A stretch of DNA of 64,000 nt from Aggregatibacter actinomycetemcomitans (GTDB taxonomy: Bacteria > Pseudomonadota > Gammaproteobacteria > Enterobacterales > Pasteurellaceae), in contig JACAWG010000061.1 of assembly GCA_017160915.1 (NCBI GenBank), forward strand, positions 186,685-250,684, read 5' to 3'. The notes beneath the pieces were generated by a model, which saw nothing but the letters and a program-made list of their open reading frames with translations, had not been told where the DNA came from and ran no database searches. Positions 46,883 to 57,107 of this stretch are shown here, piece after piece. A program made the position numbers and the translations under genes. Positions within the stretch are counted from its first letter, which is position 1. Each line of letters starts with the position of its first letter.

Positions 46883-47908
46883 ATGCAGAATTTACAACCG
46901 TTCCACACCTTTTCTATTCCGGCGCAAGCCCAAAAACTGATTGAAATCACCTCCGTTCCTCAGTTTAAACAGATGTGGGAGGAATGCCAACGGGAAAATC
47001 TACCGGTGCTTTTTTTAGGGCAAGGCAGCAACGTGCTGTTTGTGGAGGATTTTGCCGGCGCCGTGCTGATCAATCGCCTACGTGGTATCGTGCATAAGGA
47101 AGACGACCGCTTCCATTATTTACACGTGAATGGCGGCGAAGTGTGGCATGATTTGGTGCAATGGAGCATTGAACAAGGCTTTTACGGCTTGGAAAATCTC
47201 GCCCTGATCCCGGGCTGTGCCGGTTCCGCGCCGATTCAAAATATCGGCGCCTACGGCGTGGAATTTAAAGATGTGTGCGATTATGTGGAAGTGCTCGATC
47301 TCGCCTCCGGAGAACAATTCCGTTTAAGTTGCGAGGAATGTGAATTCGGTTATCGTGAAAGCGTGTTTAAACACAAATATGCGCAAGGTTATGTGGTGAC
47401 GGCGGTCGGTTTAAAACTGGCGAAAGACTGGAAACCGGTGTTGAAATACGGCAACTTGGCAAATTTAGACAAAAGTGCGGTCAGTTCTGCGGATGTTTTT
47501 GCCGAGGTTTGTGCCGTGCGCCAAAGTAAATTGCCCGATCCGAAACAGTTCGGCAACGCGGGCAGCTTCTTCAAAAACCCCGTTGTTTCCGCCCAACAGT
47601 TTGCCTGCTTAAAAGAAGAGTACCCCGCCATACCGAATTTCCCGCAAGCGGACGGCAACGTAAAATTAGCCGCCGGCTGGCTCATCGATCAATGCGGTTT
47701 GAAAGGCTATCAAATCGGCGGCGCGGCGGTACACCAACAACAGGCGCTGGTGATTATTAACAAAGGCAACGCCACCGCGTCCGATGTGGTAGAATTAGCG
47801 CATCACATTTATCAATTGGTTGCCCTTCGCTTTGATGTCCGCTTACAGCCCGAAGTACGCTTTATCGGCAAACAGGGCGAAGTGGATAGCCAACTGACGA
47901 TCAGTTAA
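46883..47908 (+). CDS. murB: UDP-N-acetylenolpyruvoylglucosamine reductase
   Basis: A 341-residue flavoenzyme that makes UDP-MurNAc for peptidoglycan, using NADPH and FAD. The FAD-binding [16 protein letters not shown] and SCE-type segment [13 protein letters not shown] (catalytic Ser) are present. It is of the short type I form. AGAGGAAAG precedes ATG. Contains an in-frame USS near 47470. It follows narQ by 14 bases and precedes a DUF2322 gene. Confidence 0.97.
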   Translation: MQNLQPFHTFSIPAQAQKLIEITSVPQFKQMWEECQRENLPVLFLGQGSNVLFVEDFAGAVLINRLRGIVHKEDDRFHYLHVNGGEVWHDLVQWSIEQGFYGLENLALIPGCAGSAPIQNIGAYGVEFKDVCDYVEVLDLASGEQFRLSCEECEFGYRESVFKHKYAQGYVVTAVGLKLAKDWKPVLKYGNLANLDKSAVSSADVFAEVCAVRQSKLPDPKQFGNAGSFFKNPVVSAQQFACLKEEYPAIPNFPQADGNVKLAAGWLIDQCGLKGYQIGGAAVHQQQALVIINKGNATASDVVELAHHIYQLVALRFDVRLQPEVRFIGKQGEVDSQLTIS

Positions 47909-47922
47909 TATAAAGGAACAAG

Positions 47923-48237
47923 ATGAATTTTAATGAAATTTTAACGACATTGCCCGCTATCGACCATTTAAGCGGCATTCATATTTTACATAACGGCACA
48001 TTGGTTCATGAAATTCCTGCCGTTGCCGGGAAATTAGGTTCATTGCGGGTTTACAATGCGCTCGCCATAGAATTTAACGGAAAATTAGACCGCACTTCCG
48101 CCCAAAAAGGCTTGCAGTTATTCGCCGAACACACGGAAGATGCGCGCCAAAACCCCGGCAAACACCCGAATATTGATTTGTTGTTACGCGTAATCGAACA
48201 GGATTTGACCTATCAAATCAAACCGCTAACAGAATAA
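47923..48237 (+). CDS. DUF2322 family protein
   Basis: A 104-residue protein of unknown function. It begins MNFNEILTTLPAIDHLSGIHI, is acidic overall, and shows no membrane or export signal. AAAGGAAC precedes ATG 14 bases after murB, so it is co-transcribed with murB. A USS lies within the gene. Assignment to DUF2322 is from memory of its start and length. Nothing in the sequence shows a reaction. Confidence 0.7.
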   Translation: MNFNEILTTLPAIDHLSGIHILHNGTLVHEIPAVAGKLGSLRVYNALAIEFNGKLDRTSAQKGLQLFAEHTEDARQNPGKHPNIDLLLRVIEQDLTYQIKPLTE

Positions 48238-48379
48238 TTTTAAGATAAAATTTTTGTTTTTTTATGCGGGTTATTTTGTAAAATAAAGAAACTTTTTTCA
48301 CACAATATAGTCAAATGACCTATGAAAAGTTAAAATCCAATCGCTAAAACCGATTAACTTAACATAGATTATATTGCAT

Positions 48380-48395
48380 CGAATCTTTCGATTCG
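48380..48395 (+). promoter_or_regulatory. Small hairpin in the rpoH 5' leader
   Basis: CGAATC-TTTC-GATTCG gives a 6-base stem with a 4-base loop, 27 bases before the rpoH start codon, just upstream of its AAGGAAG ribosome site. Heat control of rpoH translation by mRNA structure is known in E. coli but the thermosensor there involves the coding region; the role here is unknown. Confidence 0.35.
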
Positions 48396-48421
48396 GTGAT
48401 TAACAAAGAAGAAGGAAGATA

Positions 48422-49270
48422 ATGGATAAAGAAACTCAAACAATGATGCTCGTTCCTCAAGGCAGTTTAGAAGCTTATATTCGTGCGGCAAATGAATACC
48501 CGATGCTGACCGCCGAAGAAGAAAAGGAATTGGCGGAGCGTTTGTATTACAAAGAAGATATTGAAGCGGCGAAAAAATTAGTGTTGTCTCATTTGCGCTT
48601 TGTGATTCACGTCGCACGCGGTTATTCCGGTTACGGCTTGCCGCAAGCGGATTTAATCCAGGAAGGTAATATCGGCTTAATGAAAGCGGTAAAACGCTTC
48701 AACCCGGAAGTGGGTGTGCGCTTGGTTTCCTTCGCAGTGCACTGGATCAAAGCGGAAATTCACGAGTATGTGCTACGTAACTGGCGTATTGTTAAAGTCG
48801 CCACCACCAAGGCGCAACGCAAATTGTTCTTCAACCTACGCAAAACCAAACAACGCTTAGGCTGGTTCAACGAAAACGAAGTGGACATGGTCGCCAACGA
48901 ACTCGGCGTATCGCCGCAAGATGTCATGGAAATGGAGTCACGCATGACCGGCGCCGATGTGGCATTCGACCTGCCCGGCGATGAACATGACGAAGAAACC
49001 TATGCCCCGGCATTGTATTTGGAAGACAAAAGTTCCAACTTTGCCGCCGAATTGGAAAACGAAAACTACGAAGCACAAGCCACCGATCAGCTTGCCGTCG
49101 CCTTAGATAATCTTGATGCTCGCAGCCAAGACATTATCAAAGCCCGCTGGTTGGACGAAACCAAAGCCACGTTGCAGGATTTGGCGGCAAAATACAACAT
49201 CTCCGCCGAACGTGTTCGTCAGTTAGAAACCAACGCCCTGAAAAAACTCAAAAGTGCGGTCGTTTTCTAA
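48422..49270 (+). CDS. rpoH: RNA polymerase sigma-32 (heat shock) factor
   Basis: A 282-residue alternative sigma factor that directs transcription of chaperone and protease genes. Region 2 (about 50-120), the RpoH box QRKLFFNLR between regions 2 and 3, and region 4.2 HTH near the C-terminus ([17 protein letters not shown]) are all present. The last residues KSAVVF are encoded by a USS. AAGGAAG precedes ATG. A strong terminator hairpin follows. Confidence 0.98.
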   Translation: MDKETQTMMLVPQGSLEAYIRAANEYPMLTAEEEKELAERLYYKEDIEAAKKLVLSHLRFVIHVARGYSGYGLPQADLIQEGNIGLMKAVKRFNPEVGVRLVSFAVHWIKAEIHEYVLRNWRIVKVATTKAQRKLFFNLRKTKQRLGWFNENEVDMVANELGVSPQDVMEMESRMTGADVAFDLPGDEHDEETYAPALYLEDKSSNFAAELENENYEAQATDQLAVALDNLDARSQDIIKARWLDETKATLQDLAAKYNISAERVRQLETNALKKLKSAVVF

Positions 49271-49296
49271 CGCGTTTTTGATGTTATTCGAGAATA

Positions 49297-49325
49297 AAAA
49301 ACCGCTCTATTGAGCGGTTTTTGTT
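49297..49325. terminator. Bidirectional terminator between rpoH and pepD
   Basis: AAAAACCGCTC (49297-49307), loop TATT, GAGCGGTTTTT (49312-49322). Confidence 0.9.
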
Positions 49326-49340
49326 TTGCTTCTTATTAGC

Positions 49341-50801
49341 CTATTTTGTCGGGATTTCGGCTAATAATTTGGTGATTAACGACCAGAAAATTTGCACTGC
49401 GGGGATGTGGACTTTTTCGTCCGGAGAGTGGGCATTTTTGATGGTCGGGCCGATGGAAACCATGTCCATGTTCGGGTAAATTTTCTTCAGTAAACCGCAT
49501 TCCAAACCGGCATGAATCACTTTAATGGTCGGTTCGTAGCCCAAGACTTGCGCATAAATTTTGTGGGTTAAATCCACAATCGGTGAATGCGCTTGTGGTT
49601 CCCAGCCCGGATAAGAACCGGAGAATTCAGCTTTTGCGCCGCTTAATTGAGCCAAGGATTTCAACATTTCGGCAACGTATTCTTTGCCACTTTCAATCAG
49701 CGAGCGCACTAGAATGGTGGCTTTAATCTGATTTTCTTCGGTTTTTAATACGCCAATGCTAAGCGAAGTTTCTACAATATTTTCCAACACGTCGCTGTTG
49801 CGAATCACGCCGTTCGGTAATGCATTTAATAAATGGATAATGCGTTCCGCGGTTAATGGTGTGAAGATTTTTGCCGGTTTATCAATCGGTTGCAATTCGA
49901 AAGAAAGATTCAGTTCAATTAATGCCAATTCGGTTTTGAGTAAAACGCCGAAATTTTCCACCGCACTTTTCAGCCCGTCAACGTCACCGTTGAAGTTTAA
50001 GGTAGCGAAGGCTTCGCGCGGAATGGCGTTGCGAATGGAACCGCCGCGAATATCGCTTAAAGCGAAATCAAAGTGCGGTTGATTTTGGGCGAGTTTTGCC
50101 AAGAAACGCGCCAGTAATTTGATGGCGTTGGCGCGTCCGGTATGAATGTCACAGCCGGAATGCCCGCCGCGTAAGCCTTTTAACACGATTTGCGCGCTAT
50201 GTGCGAAACGGTTGTTTTCATATTCAACAGGCAATGAAATATTGGCATTTTCACCGCCGGCGCAGCCCACGTAAATTTCCGCGTTTTCTTCCGTGTCGGT
50301 GTTGATCATGATGTCGCTTTGCAACCAGTTCGGGCGCAATCCGATGGCACCTTCCATGCCGCGTTCTTCCGTCATGGTGAGCAACACTTCCAAGTCAGGA
50401 TGTGGTAAATCGTCGCTGTCCAGCACCGCTAAGGTCGCCGCCATACCGATACCGTTATCGGCGCCTAATGTGGTGTTGGTGGCGCGTACCCATTCGCCGT
50501 CGATATAAGGCTGAATCGGATCGGTGGCAAAATTATGCGAGCTGCCTTCGTTGGCTTGCGGCACCATATCCAAATGCGCCTGAAGGGCGACTTTTTGGCG
50601 ATTTTCCATGCCTTTTGTCGCCGCTTTGCGAATTAACACGTTGCCCGCGTCATCACGTTCGGCGTAAAAACCTTTGCCTTTCGCCCAATTGACGATGAAC
50701 TCCGCCAAGGCATTTTCTTGGTAAGACGGATGGGGAATGGCACAAATTTGATCGAACCATTTCCAGAGTAAATTCGGGGTTAATTTTTGTATTTCTGACA
50801 T
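49341..50801 (-). CDS. pepD: Aminoacyl-histidine dipeptidase (peptidase D)
   Basis: A 486-residue cytosolic M20C dipeptidase that splits Xaa-His and many other dipeptides. Two-zinc ligands are visible: His in [10 protein letters not shown], Asp in [10 protein letters not shown], Glu-Glu in [10 protein letters not shown] and a late His in HAGLECG. The length equals E. coli PepD. It converges on rpoH and diverges from gpt, as in E. coli. A USS is embedded (near 49960). Confidence 0.97.
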   Translation of the reverse strand: MSEIQKLTPNLLWKWFDQICAIPHPSYQENALAEFIVNWAKGKGFYAERDDAGNVLIRKAATKGMENRQKVALQAHLDMVPQANEGSSHNFATDPIQPYIDGEWVRATNTTLGADNGIGMAATLAVLDSDDLPHPDLEVLLTMTEERGMEGAIGLRPNWLQSDIMINTDTEENAEIYVGCAGGENANISLPVEYENNRFAHSAQIVLKGLRGGHSGCDIHTGRANAIKLLARFLAKLAQNQPHFDFALSDIRGGSIRNAIPREAFATLNFNGDVDGLKSAVENFGVLLKTELALIELNLSFELQPIDKPAKIFTPLTAERIIHLLNALPNGVIRNSDVLENIVETSLSIGVLKTEENQIKATILVRSLIESGKEYVAEMLKSLAQLSGAKAEFSGSYPGWEPQAHSPIVDLTHKIYAQVLGYEPTIKVIHAGLECGLLKKIYPNMDMVSIGPTIKNAHSPDEKVHIPAVQIFWSLITKLLAEIPTK

Positions 50802-50915
50802 ATTTCCTCCTTAAAAAATTAGGGAAAATAATAGCATAAAATGCCATTTCGGGTTATCCTAACGCCATTTTTATTTCCCGGGCAGCGCCCGCAAAATTTC
50901 AGACAAGGTGTGTTT

Positions 50916-51380
50916 ATGAGTGAAAAATATGTTGTGACGTGGGATATGTTCCACATGCACGCACGCAAATTATCCGAACGTTTGCTTCCGGCTTCACAAT
51001 GGAAAGGCATTGTTGCCGTGAGTCGTGGCGGTTTGTTTCCGGCGGCGGTGCTTGCCCGTGAATTAGGTATCCGTCATGTGGAAACCGTTTGTATCGCCAG
51101 TTATAACCACGATACACAAGGCGAATTGCAGGTGTTACACGCCGCGCAGCTGGCGAACGGCGGTGAAGGATTTATCATCATTGACGATTTGGTGGATACC
51201 GGCAATACCGCACGCGCCATTCGTGAAATGTACCCGAACGCCCGTTTCGTAACGGTTTTCGCCAAACCTGCCGGCGCGGAATTAGTGGATGATTATGTGG
51301 TGGATATTCCGCAGAATACCTGGATTGAACAACCTTGGGACATGGGTATTTGCTTCGTTCCACCGCTTGCCAGAAAATAA
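50916..51380 (+). CDS. gpt: Xanthine-guanine phosphoribosyltransferase
   Basis: A 154-residue purine salvage enzyme that converts guanine, xanthine and hypoxanthine to their nucleotides with PRPP. The PRPP-binding motif [14 protein letters not shown] lies at about 83-96. ATG at 50916 follows CAAGGTGTG; the 25 upstream in-frame codons do not fit. A short CGGGC/GCCCG hairpin (50879-50891) sits in the leader. A terminator shared with lptD follows. Confidence 0.96.
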   Translation: MSEKYVVTWDMFHMHARKLSERLLPASQWKGIVAVSRGGLFPAAVLARELGIRHVETVCIASYNHDTQGELQVLHAAQLANGGEGFIIIDDLVDTGNTARAIREMYPNARFVTVFAKPAGAELVDDYVVDIPQNTWIEQPWDMGICFVPPLARK

Positions 51381-51424
51381 AAAAACAATCGAAAAAACGA
51401 CCGCACTTTTGTGGCATCAAATAA

Positions 51425-51462
51425 AAAACCGTGAGTCAAATAATTCACGGTTTTGTTTTTTT
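51425..51462. terminator. Bidirectional terminator between gpt and lptD
   Basis: AAAACCGTGA (51425-51434), 10-base loop, TCACGGTTTT (51445-51454), then a T-run. A USS dyad half lies just upstream near 51400. Confidence 0.88.
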
Positions 51463-51468
51463 CCCTTT

Positions 51469-53811
51469 TTAGTAAAGACTAAAGGCTTGTAAATATGGTA
51501 ATTTCCCGCGTTTTAACATATCTTCGATACCGCTTTTGTGATCGTTACCGAAGCCGCGCAGCTGGAAGGTGACGCCGACGCTGTTATCGTAGAAAATCTC
51601 ATCGTCTTTTTGATTTTGACGGCTGGTGACATAACGTCTGGCGCCGACACCGATGCTCCAGCAACAGGAGTTATATTGTACGCCGAGGTATTGTTCCACC
51701 GGTTTTTTCAACGCCAAATCCTGATAATAACGCCCGACCACCGCCCAGTTGTCGGTGATTTCCCATGCCGCCTGAACGCCCAATTGTTTAATGTCCTGAT
51801 TATAACGGTTGGCGCCGGCAGTCAGGTTTTGGTCGATATATTCCTGGCTCGCATAACGATAATTTAACTGAATTAAATTCTCTTTTTGCGGGTTCCATTC
51901 CAAGCCGGTATTTGCCAAAGAAACCTGTTTTAACTGCGGATCATACTGATAACTCGCGCGCCAACGCCATTGTTCGCTGATTTTCCAGTTGGATTCCAAC
52001 GCCCACGACGAAGACGCACCGGAGGTTTTATTATTCGGGTTGTCGTCAATGCGGGACGGTTCTAAATAGAACGTTTGCCCGATGGAGAAATTAAAGCGCT
52101 CTTCTTTTTGGTCATCAAAGAAACGCGTGGTTCCCCCTAATGTTACCTGATTGGCAGAGGCAATACGGTCTAAACCGCTGTAACGGCGGTCGCGGAATAA
52201 GGAGAAATAATCCTGTTGCAACAAGGTGGAATCGTAACCGAAACCGAGGTATTGAGAGTTTCGCTTGGAGCCGATATTGCTTTGATTTTTATAAGGACGG
52301 TATAAATATTGCACGCGCGGCTCGAGGGTTTGGGTATAACCGTCGAACAGGGTTTTATTGGATGCCAATACCGTTTGCAATTCCACTTTAAACTGCGGCA
52401 ACACACGGGTCACGCTACGTTCAACGTCCTCCGCATCGGCGGCACGACCTTTCTTTTGCTGATAATGGGTGGCGTAGAGTTTGGTTTCAAAGTTGATACT
52501 GCCGTAACGATTGGACAAGGTTTTGTTTAAGCTCGGTTCCAAATGGAAACGCCAGGCTTTCGGCATTTGGCTGCTGTCGTTATCGAATCGCACCGCTTGG
52601 GAAAAGAGTTTGAAATCCAGGTTATCCCATAAATTGTTTTTGTAATAATTGAAATCAATTTGCGGCAAAGCGCGGTACGGACCGATTTCCACTTCATCGA
52701 AAATCTGGAATTGTTTTGCCGAAATGGCAAGGTTGTAATTCGGTTGATAGTAGGCAATGCGCGCTTTTTGATCGGCGTAACCGTCCGTGCTGCTGCCGTA
52801 TTCGGAATCAAAATCGGTGAAATAACGTTTATCGCTGACCCGCGTATAATCCACGTTCAAGCGCCAATTTTCTAAGAAGCTGGAACTGTGTAACCAGTGC
52901 AATAAATGGCGTTTGCGATTTTCCGCCGTGTAATCCGTTAATCGGTCATTGCCTAAATATTCACCGGCAATTTTCCCTTCACCGAGCGGCGTTAAATAAC
53001 GAAATTCGCCGTTGAGTTGCCAACCGCGTTTTGACATATATTTCGGCGCAATGGTGGCGTCGTAATTCGGTGCGATATTCCAATACACCGGTTGTGCGTA
53101 GAAATAACCGTCGCGGCTGGAATGTCCGGCGGTAGGTACCAACAAGCCGGAACGACGACGATCACCGATAGGCAGTTGTAAATACGGCGTGTAGAACACC
53201 GGCACGCCATGCACGCGAAAACGGGCGTGCCACATTTCCGCATATTCTTCTTTCACGTGTTGACGCATTTCGCTGGCGTAAATCGACCAGGCATTATCAT
53301 TCGGCAAACAGGAGGTAAAGGTGGCGTTTTTCATTAAGCGGTAATCTTCGCGCAATTCCACGCTTTCTGCCGAACCGCGCCCTTGGCGATCAACAAATTG
53401 ATAATCGGCGTGTTGAATGTCGGTATCTTTGCTGTTGAGATGGACTTTGGCGTCGCTGCCGAGTAAGTTGATTTGGTTGTCATGATAATCAAACCCGCCG
53501 CGTGCAAAGGCATAACGCTGCACATTGCTGCCTTCGCCCGATTGTTGCACTTCCACCGCCGCGGATTTCAAATGGCGGTTACCTTGTTTGATGTCCACAT
53601 TGCCTTGATAAATGGCACTGCTCGGTTGATTGATTTCCGCGTTATCCGCTTCAATGTACACCGGCTGATCATTCGGATCGCCGCTAACCACTTCTCCGGT
53701 AAAATGCGGTACGCCTAATAAACATTGCTGATTCAAGTCTGCTGCGCTGTCGGCACTATAAAGTGCGGTCAAAATTGACAGTGAAATTAACGTGTAATAA
53801 TTTTTCTTCAT
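51469..53811 (-). CDS. lptD: LPS-assembly protein LptD
   Basis: A 780-residue outer-membrane beta-barrel that inserts LPS into the outer leaflet with LptE. Signal peptide about 1-23; an N-terminal beta-jellyroll (about 45-200) continues the LPS bridge, and a 26-strand barrel follows. Cys in NQQCLL near the N-terminus and the late NSCCWSIG pair are the disulfide cysteines. ATG at 53811 gives the usual length (E. coli 784); the longer frame overlaps the tag promoter. A USS is in the signal-sequence region (near 53761). Confidence 0.96.
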   Translation of the reverse strand: MKKNYYTLISLSILTALYSADSAADLNQQCLLGVPHFTGEVVSGDPNDQPVYIEADNAEINQPSSAIYQGNVDIKQGNRHLKSAAVEVQQSGEGSNVQRYAFARGGFDYHDNQINLLGSDAKVHLNSKDTDIQHADYQFVDRQGRGSAESVELREDYRLMKNATFTSCLPNDNAWSIYASEMRQHVKEEYAEMWHARFRVHGVPVFYTPYLQLPIGDRRRSGLLVPTAGHSSRDGYFYAQPVYWNIAPNYDATIAPKYMSKRGWQLNGEFRYLTPLGEGKIAGEYLGNDRLTDYTAENRKRHLLHWLHSSSFLENWRLNVDYTRVSDKRYFTDFDSEYGSSTDGYADQKARIAYYQPNYNLAISAKQFQIFDEVEIGPYRALPQIDFNYYKNNLWDNLDFKLFSQAVRFDNDSSQMPKAWRFHLEPSLNKTLSNRYGSINFETKLYATHYQQKKGRAADAEDVERSVTRVLPQFKVELQTVLASNKTLFDGYTQTLEPRVQYLYRPYKNQSNIGSKRNSQYLGFGYDSTLLQQDYFSLFRDRRYSGLDRIASANQVTLGGTTRFFDDQKEERFNFSIGQTFYLEPSRIDDNPNNKTSGASSSWALESNWKISEQWRWRASYQYDPQLKQVSLANTGLEWNPQKENLIQLNYRYASQEYIDQNLTAGANRYNQDIKQLGVQAAWEITDNWAVVGRYYQDLALKKPVEQYLGVQYNSCCWSIGVGARRYVTSRQNQKDDEIFYDNSVGVTFQLRGFGNDHKSGIEDMLKRGKLPYLQAFSLY

Positions 53812-53876
53812 CGGACAACCATTATTTGAGCCAAATTTAACGGGATTATACTGTAAAACGTAGGGGATCGCATTGT

Positions 53877-54437
53877 TTAATGTGGCGTTTTGCACGCGCA
53901 CGCGTTCCAGTGATCGTCCACCAACCCCATGGATTGCATAAACGCATAACAGGTTGTCGGACCGACAAAGACGAAGCCGCGCTTTTTCAGAGCCTTGGAT
54001 AACGCGATTGAGGTTGCCGTTTGCGCCGGCACATGGCTTAACTCGGGCACGTCATGAATTTGCGGCTGATGATTCACGAAAGACCAAATAAAATGACTAA
54101 AATTTTCACCGCACTTTTGCATGGCGAGAAACGCCCGCGCATTGGTGACGATTGCCTGTAATTTGGCGCGATGGCGAATTAAGCCCGCATTTTGCATACG
54201 GTGATCGATATCGGCATCGGTCATTGCCGCGACTTTGTGCGGATCAAACTGAAAAAACGCCTGCCGATACGCCTCCCGTTTTTTTAACACCGTAATCCAT
54301 GACAAGCCCGCTTGCTGCCCTTCCAGACACAGTTTTTCAAATAATTTGCGATCATCAAATTGCGGCTTGCCCCATTCGTTATCGTGATAATCCTGATAAA
54401 TTTGCGAGCCTTCCGCCCACGGGCAACGTGTTGTCAT
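53877..54437 (-). CDS. tag: DNA-3-methyladenine glycosylase I
   Basis: A 186-residue base-excision enzyme that removes 3-methyladenine. Zinc ligands Cys5, His18 (YHDNEWGKP) and the C-terminal HWNACACK are recognisable; the catalytic Glu is near QQAGLSW. The gene carries a USS (near 54107). It lies 66 bases upstream of lptD on the same strand. Confidence 0.95.
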   Translation of the reverse strand: MTTRCPWAEGSQIYQDYHDNEWGKPQFDDRKLFEKLCLEGQQAGLSWITVLKKREAYRQAFFQFDPHKVAAMTDADIDHRMQNAGLIRHRAKLQAIVTNARAFLAMQKCGENFSHFIWSFVNHQPQIHDVPELSHVPAQTATSIALSKALKKRGFVFVGPTTCYAFMQSMGLVDDHWNACACKTPH

Positions 54438-54569
54438 AGGATTTCCTTTATCTATTAGTGAATATTTTTGTTTGACAGAAAAATAACGGTTTTATTATAA
54501 AAATATTTCTTTAATCCATTAAAATGAATAAAACTTGACTAATATAAAAAATACTGAAAACATTAGCCG

Positions 54570-54600
54570 CACTTTTATTTCATTTTCTAAAATAAAAGTG
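54570..54600. repeat. Inverted repeat upstream of yagU
   Basis: CACTTTTATTT (54570-54580) and AAATAAAAGTG (54590-54600) are exact complements with a 9-base loop, 32 bases before the yagU start. The left arm overlaps a degenerate USS core. Possibly a leader hairpin; function unknown. Confidence 0.45.
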
Positions 54601-54631
54601 AATAACATTAATTAAATTTGGAGAGCATATT

Positions 54632-55237
54632 ATGTCAGGATTATTTGTTCAAACCGATCCGTCCCGTCGCCGTTATGGTGTCGCGGCGTTCGTGGCGATT
54701 ATCGCCGGCGTGATTTCCGCCTTCGTAAAATGGGGTGCCGAACACCCGTTCCCACCACGTAGCCCGTTAGACTTATTCACCGCCGCCTGTAAAGATCCGA
54801 GCCAAGCCCTTGAGGTTTGTTCCCGCGCATTCTTAAACCCGCCGCACGTTTTCTTACGCGATTATATCGGCATTGACCCGACGGAAGCGGTGTTCACGTT
54901 CGCCGACCACGGATTTAACTGGATTGGCGTGACCCACATCACGTTCTCGGTAGTATTCGCACTGTTCTACTGTATCGTCGCAGAACGTTTCCCGAAAATT
55001 AAATTATGGCAAGGTATTCTGTTCGGTATCATTTGTGACATCGGCGTACACTATGTCACCTTCCCGTTATTGGGCTTAACGCCGCCGGTTGCCGAATGGC
55101 CGTTCTATGAACACGTTTCCGAATTTGTCGGTCATGTTTTCTGGTTCTGGAGCATTGAGTTGATTCGCCGTGATTTGCGTAACCGCATTACGCACGAGCC
55201 GGATCCGGAAGTACCGTTAAATCAACCGTATCGTTAA
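54632..55237 (+). CDS. yagU: YagU family inner-membrane protein
   Basis: A 201-residue DUF1440 (YagU) membrane protein with three or four hydrophobic spans (about 17-36, 88-113, 120-145, 157-180). YagU of E. coli is linked to acid resistance; molecular function is unknown. GGAGAGC precedes ATG. It is monocistronic with a strong terminator. Confidence 0.88.
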   Translation: MSGLFVQTDPSRRRYGVAAFVAIIAGVISAFVKWGAEHPFPPRSPLDLFTAACKDPSQALEVCSRAFLNPPHVFLRDYIGIDPTEAVFTFADHGFNWIGVTHITFSVVFALFYCIVAERFPKIKLWQGILFGIICDIGVHYVTFPLLGLTPPVAEWPFYEHVSEFVGHVFWFWSIELIRRDLRNRITHEPDPEVPLNQPYR

Positions 55238-55244
55238 TCGAAAC

Positions 55245-55275
55245 AAAAATCCCGCAAATTCATGCGGGATTTTTT
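55245..55275. terminator. Bidirectional terminator between yagU and lysA
   Basis: AAAAATCCCGC (55245-55255), 8-base loop, GCGGGATTTTT (55264-55274). Confidence 0.9.
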
Positions 55276-55288
55276 ATATCGGTTTTGG

Positions 55289-56539
55289 CTACGGCAACAT
55301 ACTTTCCAGTTGCCACAATTCGCTTAACGCCTCACGACGGCGGATTAAATAAGCGTTGTCGCCGTCCACCATGACCTCCGCCGTTCTCGGACGGGAGTTG
55401 TAATTGGAAGACATGCTGGCGCCATAAGCGCCCGCCGAACGTTGGGCTAAATAATCGCCCTCCGCAATGGCAAGTTTGCGTTGTTTGCCGAGGAAATCCG
55501 AGGTTTCGCAAATCGGACCGACCACGTCGTAAATTTTCTCTTCACGCGCTAAAGTGCGGTCGATTTCCAGAATGTTCATGTAAGCCTGATATAACGCCGG
55601 GCGAATCATGTCATTCATGCCCGCATCCACAATGGCGAAATTACGGCTTTCGTTGGATTTTAAATATTCCACTTTGGTCACCAAAATTCCCGCATTGGCG
55701 GTGATGGCGCGACCGGGTTCAACAATAATTTCCAACTCGCTGAAGGCACTTAATTTTTCCCATAGGGCTTTGGCGTATTCCGTCGGGTGCGGTGGCGTTT
55801 CGTCGGTGTAAGTAACACCTAAGCCACCGCCCAAATCCAAATGCTTCAACTGAATGCCGTCCTGTTTTAACTGCTCCATGAGCACGATTAACCGATCGGC
55901 GGCATCTAAAAACGGTTGTAATTCCGTGAGTTGCGAACCGATGTGACAATCCATACCGACAATCTCAATATTCGGCAGCGTTGCAGCGAGTTTATACACC
56001 TCACGCGCCTGTTCCACGCTCACACCGAACTTATTTTCTTTCAAGCCGGTGGAAATGTAAGGGTGGGTGTGTGCGTCCACATCAGGATTAACGCGCAAAG
56101 AAATGGGCGCAATTTTGCCCATGTCGCCGGCAACCTGATTAATGCGCAACAATTCCGCTTCCGATTCCACGTTAAAGCAACGAATCCCCACCTCCAGTGC
56201 GCGGGCGATTTCCTGATGGGATTTCGCCACGCCGGAAAACACCACTTTATGCGCCTCACCGCCGGCGGCAAGCACCCGTTCCAATTCCCCTTGGGACACA
56301 ATGTCAAAGCCCGAGCCCAGTCTTGCCATGATGTTCAAAATGGCAATATTCGGGTTGGATTTCACGGCGAAACACACCAGATGCGGATGGTCTCCAAAGG
56401 CGTTATCAAACGCATGCCAGTGGCGCTCAAGGGTGGCTTTGGAATAAATATATAAGGGCGTGCCGAACTCCTCGGCAAGTTGTTTGACCGGCAGATTTTC
56501 CGCCATAAGTTGATCATGTTGATATTGGAAAAAGTCCAT
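55289..56539 (-). CDS. lysA: Diaminopimelate decarboxylase
   Basis: A 416-residue PLP enzyme that decarboxylates meso-diaminopimelate to L-lysine. The PLP lysine is in LVCFAVKSNPN near residue 60, with the conserved HIGSQL, GGGLGV and VGPICETSDFLG blocks. It is in the operon lptM-lysA, 18 bases after lptM. A USS lies near 55553. Confidence 0.97.
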   Translation of the reverse strand: MDFFQYQHDQLMAENLPVKQLAEEFGTPLYIYSKATLERHWHAFDNAFGDHPHLVCFAVKSNPNIAILNIMARLGSGFDIVSQGELERVLAAGGEAHKVVFSGVAKSHQEIARALEVGIRCFNVESEAELLRINQVAGDMGKIAPISLRVNPDVDAHTHPYISTGLKENKFGVSVEQAREVYKLAATLPNIEIVGMDCHIGSQLTELQPFLDAADRLIVLMEQLKQDGIQLKHLDLGGGLGVTYTDETPPHPTEYAKALWEKLSAFSELEIIVEPGRAITANAGILVTKVEYLKSNESRNFAIVDAGMNDMIRPALYQAYMNILEIDRTLAREEKIYDVVGPICETSDFLGKQRKLAIAEGDYLAQRSAGAYGASMSSNYNSRPRTAEVMVDGDNAYLIRRREALSELWQLESMLP

Positions 56540-56556
56540 AAAATCGCCTATAAAAA

Positions 56557-56676
56557 TTATTTGGTCGCCTGTTCGGCTGAATCTTGTTCAGGAAAATACA
56601 ACGGACCTTTCACGCCGCAGCCACTGCTTAAGGCACATAAGGTGACGAGTAAAAATAAGGAAATGAGTTTTTTCAT
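56557..56676 (-). CDS. lptM: LPS translocon maturation lipoprotein LptM (YifL)
   Basis: A 39-residue lipoprotein. Signal peptide with lipobox LSSGC, lipidated Cys20, followed by the family-specific GVKGPLYFP. LptM helps LptD oxidise and assemble correctly. Start at ATG 56676 behind AAGGAGCAA; the longer open frame is not real. It is the first gene of lptM-lysA, diverging from cyaY, as in E. coli; lptD itself lies about 3 kb away. Confidence 0.92.
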   Translation of the reverse strand: MKKLISLFLLVTLCALSSGCGVKGPLYFPEQDSAEQATK

Positions 56677-56798
56677 CGGTTGCTCCTTGTTCTCAAATTT
56701 GACTGCTCTTTTTACCATTAAATCGGGCTTTGTGCTATCACAACGCACAGAAAATCTTTATAATTTCCCCTTTACCGACATTTATGGGGAGTGGTTTT

Positions 56799-57107
56799 AT
56801 GAATATCGTCGAGTTTCATCAGAAAATCGAGCATGTTTGGGATGAAATTGAAGAACAACTGGAAGCGCAGGATTGCGACGCGGATTGCGAACGTCAGGGT
56901 TCCGTGTTCACCATCACCCTTGGCGATCGCAGCCAAATCGTAATCAACAAACAGGAACCGTTGTTGGAATTATGGCTGGCGAGCCACAACGGCGGTTTTC
57001 ATTTTGCCTATAAAGACGGGCGTTGGGTCAGCAACGACGGCTTGGATTTCTGGCAGGTGCTCACCGAAGCCCTTGCCAAGCACGGCGAACAGGTTCAATT
57101 CAATTAA
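56799..57107 (+). CDS. cyaY: Iron-sulfur cluster assembly protein CyaY (frataxin)
   Basis: A 102-residue frataxin-fold protein that binds iron and tunes IscS-dependent Fe-S assembly. The acidic helix [18 protein letters not shown] and the strand segments [14 protein letters not shown] and DFWQVL are typical. ATG at 56799 follows GGGGAG. It overlaps recQ by one base (TAATG), making a cyaY-recQ operon. Confidence 0.95.
   Translation: MNIVEFHQKIEHVWDEIEEQLEAQDCDADCERQGSVFTITLGDRSQIVINKQEPLLELWLASHNGGFHFAYKDGRWVSNDGLDFWQVLTEALAKHGEQVQFN

Noticed and set aside
48354-48375. TTAACT and TATATT as the rpoH promoter
   Set aside because: Spacing is about ten bases, too short for a sigma-70 promoter.
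50879-50891. Riboswitch upstream of gpt
   Set aside because: Only a short CGGGC/GCCCG hairpin is seen, without conserved purine or xanthine aptamer parts.
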